From positions 1 to 7,439 of the forward strand of contig JADGHD010000240.1 in NCBI GenBank assembly GCA_019689615.1: a DNA stretch of 7,439 nucleotides, in the 5' to 3' direction. Made by a program: the position numbers and the translations under genes. Below, one piece after another: positions 4,976 to 7,439 of the stretch; positions within the stretch are counted from its first letter, which is position 1, and each line of letters starts with the position of its first letter. Origin of the DNA: Frankia sp. (GTDB lineage Bacteria; Actinomycetota; Actinomycetes; Frankiales; Frankiaceae). The notes under the pieces are model-generated. The model had not been told where the DNA came from and ran no database searches. It worked only from the letters and a program-made list of their open reading frames with translations.

Positions 4976-5874
4976 AACGTCGCCCCTCCGGGGCGCAGCC
5001 ACCGGTCCCGCAGCAGCGCCAGCACGGCCACGGCCACGGCCAGCAGCACCAGCGCGAGCGCGACCGCGGCGTCGGGGTCGCTCTCCAGGGCGAGGTAGAC
5101 CGCCAGCGGCATGGTCTGGGTGGTGCCCGGGAAGCTCCCGGCGAACGTGATCGTGGCCCCGAACTCGCCGAGTGCCCGCGCCCAGCACAGCACGGCCCCG
5201 GCCGCGAGCGATGGCGCGATCATCGGCAGCGTGACCCGGCGGAAGGTGACCCAGCGGCTCGCCCCGAGGGTCGCGGCCGCCTCCTCGTACCGCTGGTCCG
5301 CCGACCGCAGCGCCCCCTCCACCGCGACGACGAGGAACGGCATCGCCACGAACGCCTCCGCCACGACCACGCCGGCCGTGGTGAACGGCAGGCTGATCCC
5401 GAACCAGGCGTCGAGGTAGCGCCCGACGATCCCGCGCCGGCCGAACGCGAGCAGCAGCGCGACGCCGCCCACCACCGGCGGCAGCACCAGCGGCACCGTG
5501 ACCAGCGCCCGCAGCAGCGAGCGCCCCGGGACCGACCCCCTGGCCAGCAGCCACGCCAGCGGTACCCCGGCCAACAGGCACAGCAGGGTCGCCAGCGTCG
5601 CGCTGACCAGCGACAGCCGCAGCGCGTCCCGGGCGACCGGCTGGGCCAGCAGCGTGGGCAGCTCCCGCCAGGGCGCCCGAATCACCAGCCCGGCCAGCGG
5701 CAGCAGCAGGAACGCCGCCGCCACCAGCCCGGCGGCCGCGACGACCGGCGGGGTCCGCCCCGCCCGCGCCGACCGGCGGCCACGACGGCGGGCCGGCGCC
5801 ACGGGTGGCTCGCCTGCCAGGGCGGCTGGCTCGCCGGCGGGGACGGCGACGGGCAGGCGGTCCCGGCTCGTCAC
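4972..5874 (-). CDS. modB: Molybdate ABC transporter permease ModB
   Basis: This 300-residue permease forms the membrane channel of the molybdate importer, presumably as a homodimer. Residues 1-42 are an Arg/Pro/Ala-rich cytoplasmic lead. Hydrophobic segments follow at about 43-65, 87-111, 122-145, 164-187, 218-236 and 268-288. The EAA loop that docks ModC is EEAAATLGASRWVTFRRVTLP (197-217). CWARALGEFGATITFAGSFPG (230-250) is highly characteristic of the ModB/CysT-type permeases, and TQTMPLAVYLALESD (252-266) is also typical. The GTG start (5874..5872) overlaps the modA stop as GTGA, and the stop overlaps the modC start the same way. No strong Shine-Dalgarno site is seen, so translation probably relies on coupling. 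The N-terminal lead is longer than in E. coli ModB (229 residues). Confidence 0.94.
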   Translation of the reverse strand: MTSRDRLPVAVPAGEPAALAGEPPVAPARRRGRRSARAGRTPPVVAAAGLVAAAFLLLPLAGLVIRAPWRELPTLLAQPVARDALRLSLVSATLATLLCLLAGVPLAWLLARGSVPGRSLLRALVTVPLVLPPVVGGVALLLAFGRRGIVGRYLDAWFGISLPFTTAGVVVAEAFVAMPFLVVAVEGALRSADQRYEEAAATLGASRWVTFRRVTLPMIAPSLAAGAVLCWARALGEFGATITFAGSFPGTTQTMPLAVYLALESDPDAAVALALVLLAVAVAVLALLRDRWLRPGGATL

Positions 5875-6680
5875 GGCGCCGAGAACCCGGCCTCCGCCAG
5901 GACCGACTGGCCCACCTCGGACAGGACGAAGTCGACGAACGCCTGCGCGCCCTGCGGGTTCGGGGCGTCGGCGAGCGCGGCGATCGGGTAGGTGGTGGCC
6001 GCGTTCTGCTCGGCCGGGATCTCGATGCTGGTGACCTCCCCGGCGGCGGCACGCGCGTCGGTGACGTAGACGATGCCGGCGTCAACCTCGCCGAGCCGCA
6101 CCGTGGTCAGGACCGCCTTGACATCGGCCCCGTAGGTGACCGGCCGCACGGACAGGCCGGCGCCGGACAGGATCCGCGCCGCGAGGTCGCCGCACGGGAC
6201 CTGCTCCTCGCAGAGCGCCACCTTGACATCCGGGTTCGCCAGGTCCGCGAGCGAGGTGACGTCCGCGGGGTTGTCGGTCGGGACCACGATCGTCATTGTG
6301 TTCGCCGCGAACGCCTTGGGGGCGGCGGCGAGCCCCGCGTCCACGACCGTCTGCATGTTCCGGTCGCTGGCCGAGGCGAACACGTCGGCGGGCGCGCCGG
6401 AGGTGATCTGGGTCGCCAACGCCGAGCTCGCGCCGAAGCTGAACCGCACGGTCGCCCCGGGGTGCTCGGCCTCGAAGCGCTCGCCGAGCTCGGTGAACGG
6501 CTCGGTCAGCGACGCGGCGGCGAGCACCGTCACCGTCCCGGTCACCGCCGGGGCGCTCGAGGTGGCCGCCGGCGGTGCAGCCGTGGCGGTCGATGTCGAC
6601 GAGGACGAGTCGGAACCGCAGCCGACCAGGGACACCCCCGCCAGCGCGCACACCGCCAGGACCGCCAACCGCCTGCCCAC
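5871..6680 (-). CDS. modA: Molybdate-binding lipoprotein ModA
   Basis: This is the extracytoplasmic substrate-binding protein of the importer. With the GTG start at 6680..6678 it has 269 residues. The signal peptide is short and lipoprotein-type (GRRLAV, hydrophobic core, then LVGC), with Cys21 as the lipidated residue. A Ser/Thr/Ala/Pro-rich tether follows to about residue 47. The ModA fold then begins with TVTVLAAASLTEPFTELGERF, followed by GASSALATQITSGAPADVFASAS and later GEVDAGIVYVTDARAA, all family hallmarks including the oxyanion-binding Ser residues. I chose this GTG because AGGGGG lies 6 nt upstream and it gives a clean signal peptide. A TTG at 6710..6708 would add 10 residues with no clear Shine-Dalgarno site. 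First gene of modABC; its stop overlaps the modB start. Confidence 0.93.
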   Translation of the reverse strand: MGRRLAVLAVCALAGVSLVGCGSDSSSSTSTATAAPPAATSSAPAVTGTVTVLAAASLTEPFTELGERFEAEHPGATVRFSFGASSALATQITSGAPADVFASASDRNMQTVVDAGLAAAPKAFAANTMTIVVPTDNPADVTSLADLANPDVKVALCEEQVPCGDLAARILSGAGLSVRPVTYGADVKAVLTTVRLGEVDAGIVYVTDARAAAGEVTSIEIPAEQNAATTYPIAALADAPNPQGAQAFVDFVLSEVGQSVLAEAGFSAP

Positions 6681-6686
6681 GACACG

Positions 6687-6692
6687 CCCCCT
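6687..6692 (-). promoter_or_regulatory. Ribosome binding site deciding the modA start
   Basis: AGGGGG on the minus strand is 6 nt before the GTG at 6680..6678. It favours this GTG over the in-frame TTG at 6710. Confidence 0.55.
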
Positions 6693-6761
6693 GCAGTCGG
6701 GCAGTCCCAAGCCGCCGGAGAGCCACGCCGGGCCAGGGACCGCGAAGTCAACCTTCAGCGC

Positions 6762-6791
6762 ACCTTAGAGCACGAACATGCGGTATGTCCC
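6762..6791 (-). promoter_or_regulatory. Candidate promoter of modABC
   Basis: The minus strand has GGGACA (6791..6786), an 18-bp spacer, and TAAGGT (6767..6762). The -10 fits the actinobacterial TANNNT pattern; the -35 matches consensus at four of six positions. The start would fall near 6755, giving a leader of about 75 nt to the chosen modA GTG. The -35 is flanked upstream by a phased direct repeat and overlapped by a short inverted repeat, which fits a regulated promoter. A nearby TTGACT (minus strand, about 6751..6746) has no suitable -10 and was not used. Confidence 0.45.
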
Positions 6792-6807
6792 ACCGAATCG
6801 CACCGAA
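6774..6807 (-). promoter_or_regulatory. Candidate regulator-binding sites at the modA promoter
   Basis: Two elements are visible. TTCGGTG occurs twice on the minus strand (6807..6801 and 6797..6791) with a 10-bp period, directly upstream of and touching the -35 box. Next to it, ACAT-N5-ATGT (6776-6788, with a further G-C pair at 6774/6790) is an inverted repeat overlapping the -35 and spacer. Either could bind the divergently encoded HTH-Mop protein. Neither resembles the E. coli ModE site that I know (TATAT-type arms). Confidence 0.35.
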
Positions 6808-6893
6808 CCTGCGGAAGTTCTCCTCCATCGGCGGGCGCGCCGCGAGCCTGGGAGGGCGCCGGCCGCCGGTCTCTCGCCGACTGCGCGGCGACG

Positions 6894-6923
6894 TTGCCAG
6901 CGCCCCGACCGGATCCGTAGCCT
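6894..6923 (+). promoter_or_regulatory. Candidate promoter of the HTH-Mop regulator gene
   Basis: TTGCCA (6894-6899), an 18-bp spacer, and TAGCCT (6918-6923) form a plausible sigma-70-type promoter with a TANNNT -10. Transcription would start near 6930, about 40 nt before the GTG at 6972. The 7-bp arms TTGCCAG (6894-6900) and CTGGCAA (6933-6939) flank the promoter core as an inverted repeat and may be a control site. Confidence 0.45.
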
Positions 6924-6971
6924 CGTGCCGGTCTGGCAAACACTGCCGCAGCCGCGGAGATGGGACGGGTC

Positions 6972-7388
6972 GTGCCGACGTTTCGGATCAGCGAGGCGGC
7001 ACAGGTGCTGGGCGTCAGCGACGACACGGTGCGGCGCTGGGCGGAGATCGGCCGGCTGCCCACGATCCGCGACGCCACCGGCCGGCAGGCGGTCGACGGC
7101 GAGGTGCTCGCCCGGTTCGCCACCGAGCTCGCCACGGGCAACGAGCCGGCAGCCGGCAGTGCCGCGGTGGTCGCCGAGTCCGCCCGCAACCGCTTCCCCG
7201 GGATCGTGACCCGGGTCGTGCGCGACGGGGTGATGGCCCAGGTCGAGATCCAGGCCGGGCCGCACCGGATCGTGTCGCTGATGAGCCGCGAGGCCGCGGA
7301 CGACCTCGGCCTGGCGCCCGGGATGCTCGCCGTCGGCGCGGTCAAGGCGACCAACGTCGTGATCGAGGTCCCCCAGCTACGGCGCTGA
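6972..7388 (+). CDS. MerR/excisionase-type HTH protein with C-terminal molybdate-binding Mop domain; probable molybdate-responsive regulator
   Basis: This is a small cytoplasmic protein of 138 residues with two parts. Residues 3 to about 50 form a MerR/excisionase-like helix-turn-helix (FRISEAAQVLGVSDDTVRRW, then GRLPTIRDATGRQAVDG). Residues 70 to about 135 form one Mop/TOBE domain (SARNRFPGIVTRVVRDGVMA, later SLMSREAADDLGLAPGMLAV and AVKATNVVIEV), which in ModE, ModC and Mop proteins binds molybdate at subunit interfaces. It is divergent from modABC and is probably the local molybdate sensor and regulator; this role is inferred from domains and position. The GTG at 6972 is preferred because GGGA lies 6 nt upstream and the protein then opens MPTFRISEAA. 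An ATG at 6960 would add four residues but has no spaced Shine-Dalgarno site. A storage-only (molbindin) role is less likely given the HTH. Confidence 0.88.
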   Translation: MPTFRISEAAQVLGVSDDTVRRWAEIGRLPTIRDATGRQAVDGEVLARFATELATGNEPAAGSAAVVAESARNRFPGIVTRVVRDGVMAQVEIQAGPHRIVSLMSREAADDLGLAPGMLAVGAVKATNVVIEVPQLRR

Positions 7389-7405
7389 CCACCCGCGCGC
7401 CGCGA

Positions 7406-7419
7406 CGCCGGTTCCGGCG
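7406..7419 (+). terminator. Weak GC hairpin after the HTH-Mop gene
   Basis: CGCCGG and CCGGCG are complementary arms separated only by TT, 18 bp past the stop codon, and are followed by GGCC/CCGG-rich repeats to the window end. The loop is too tight for a good intrinsic terminator and there is no T-run. Nothing else is seen in 7389-7439. Confidence 0.15.
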
Positions 7420-7439
7420 ACACGCCGGCCGGCCGGCCG

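Noticed and set aside
4976..6085. Upstream part of the ModC frame (would make a 770-residue protein)
   Set aside because: It is an out-of-frame reading of modB and part of modA. The real ModC starts at the GTG overlapping the modB stop.
6746..6751. TTGACT on the minus strand as the modA -35
   Set aside because: The hexamer is good, but no TANNNT-like -10 lies 16-19 bp downstream (the sequence is GC-only there), so the upstream GGGACA/TAAGGT pair is favoured.
6711..6959. Canonical E. coli-type ModE operator
   Set aside because: No TATAT-type half sites of the known ModE consensus are present in the intergenic region.
6681..6971. Possible Moco riboswitch or other structured RNA upstream of modA
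   Set aside because: I could not find the conserved stems or a known riboswitch consensus. The predicted leader is only about 75 nt, and a promoter plus operator reading is simpler.
7421..7439. CCGG/GGCC tetranucleotide run at the window end
   Set aside because: Short and cut by the window edge; ordinary low-complexity sequence in high-GC DNA. It cannot be judged without the flank.

Overview
The window is very GC-rich (about 70% or more by eye), with strong third-position G/C bias, GTG starts and 4-bp GTGA gene overlaps. The protein families and codon style point to an actinomycete. A Frankia-like or related high-GC genus would fit, but the sequence alone does not settle the genus. There is no sign of phage, IS elements, CRISPR, rRNA or tRNA. 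Nearly all of the window is explained by two catabolic/transport operons on the minus strand and one divergent regulator on the plus strand.

Region 1 (about 1-3624, minus strand, read right to left) is a sugar phosphotransferase (PTS) locus. A DeoR/GlpR-type repressor (2796-3557) overlaps by 4 bp a 1-phosphofructokinase-type PfkB kinase (1843-2799). After a 146-bp C-rich leader come a mannitol-family PTS EIIC membrane permease (449-1696), a separate EIIB (137-445) and the start of a separate EIIA (144 to beyond base 1). A good promoter (TTGACT-17-TAAACC) precedes the repressor gene. Its leader carries four AAAC-like motifs phased at exactly 11 bp, a strong candidate operator for the repressor itself. 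The permease looks like MtlA, but the kinase is of the fructose-1-phosphate type, so the real substrate and pathway are open.

Region 2 (3773-6680, minus strand) is a compact molybdate ABC importer. It encodes a lipoprotein binding protein ModA, a single permease ModB and an ATPase ModC with a C-terminal Mop/TOBE domain. The genes are joined by two GTGA overlaps and so are probably translationally coupled. A 215-bp spacer with a 22-bp direct repeat and an inverted repeat separates modC from the PTS repressor gene.

Region 3 (6681-7439) is a divergent control region of about 290 bp followed by a plus-strand gene for a small protein. That protein joins a MerR/excisionase-type helix-turn-helix to a molybdate-binding Mop domain. 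It probably senses molybdate and controls modABC and itself, taking the role of ModE. Candidate promoters for both directions are visible. Next to the modA promoter lie a 10-bp-phased direct repeat (TTCGGTG twice) and a short inverted repeat, which are plausible binding sites.

No wholly new system is evident. The points most worth following are the operator architecture of the PTS locus, the substrate mismatch between permease and kinase, the possible Rho-dependent attenuator between kinase and permease, and the HTH-Mop regulator with its candidate sites.
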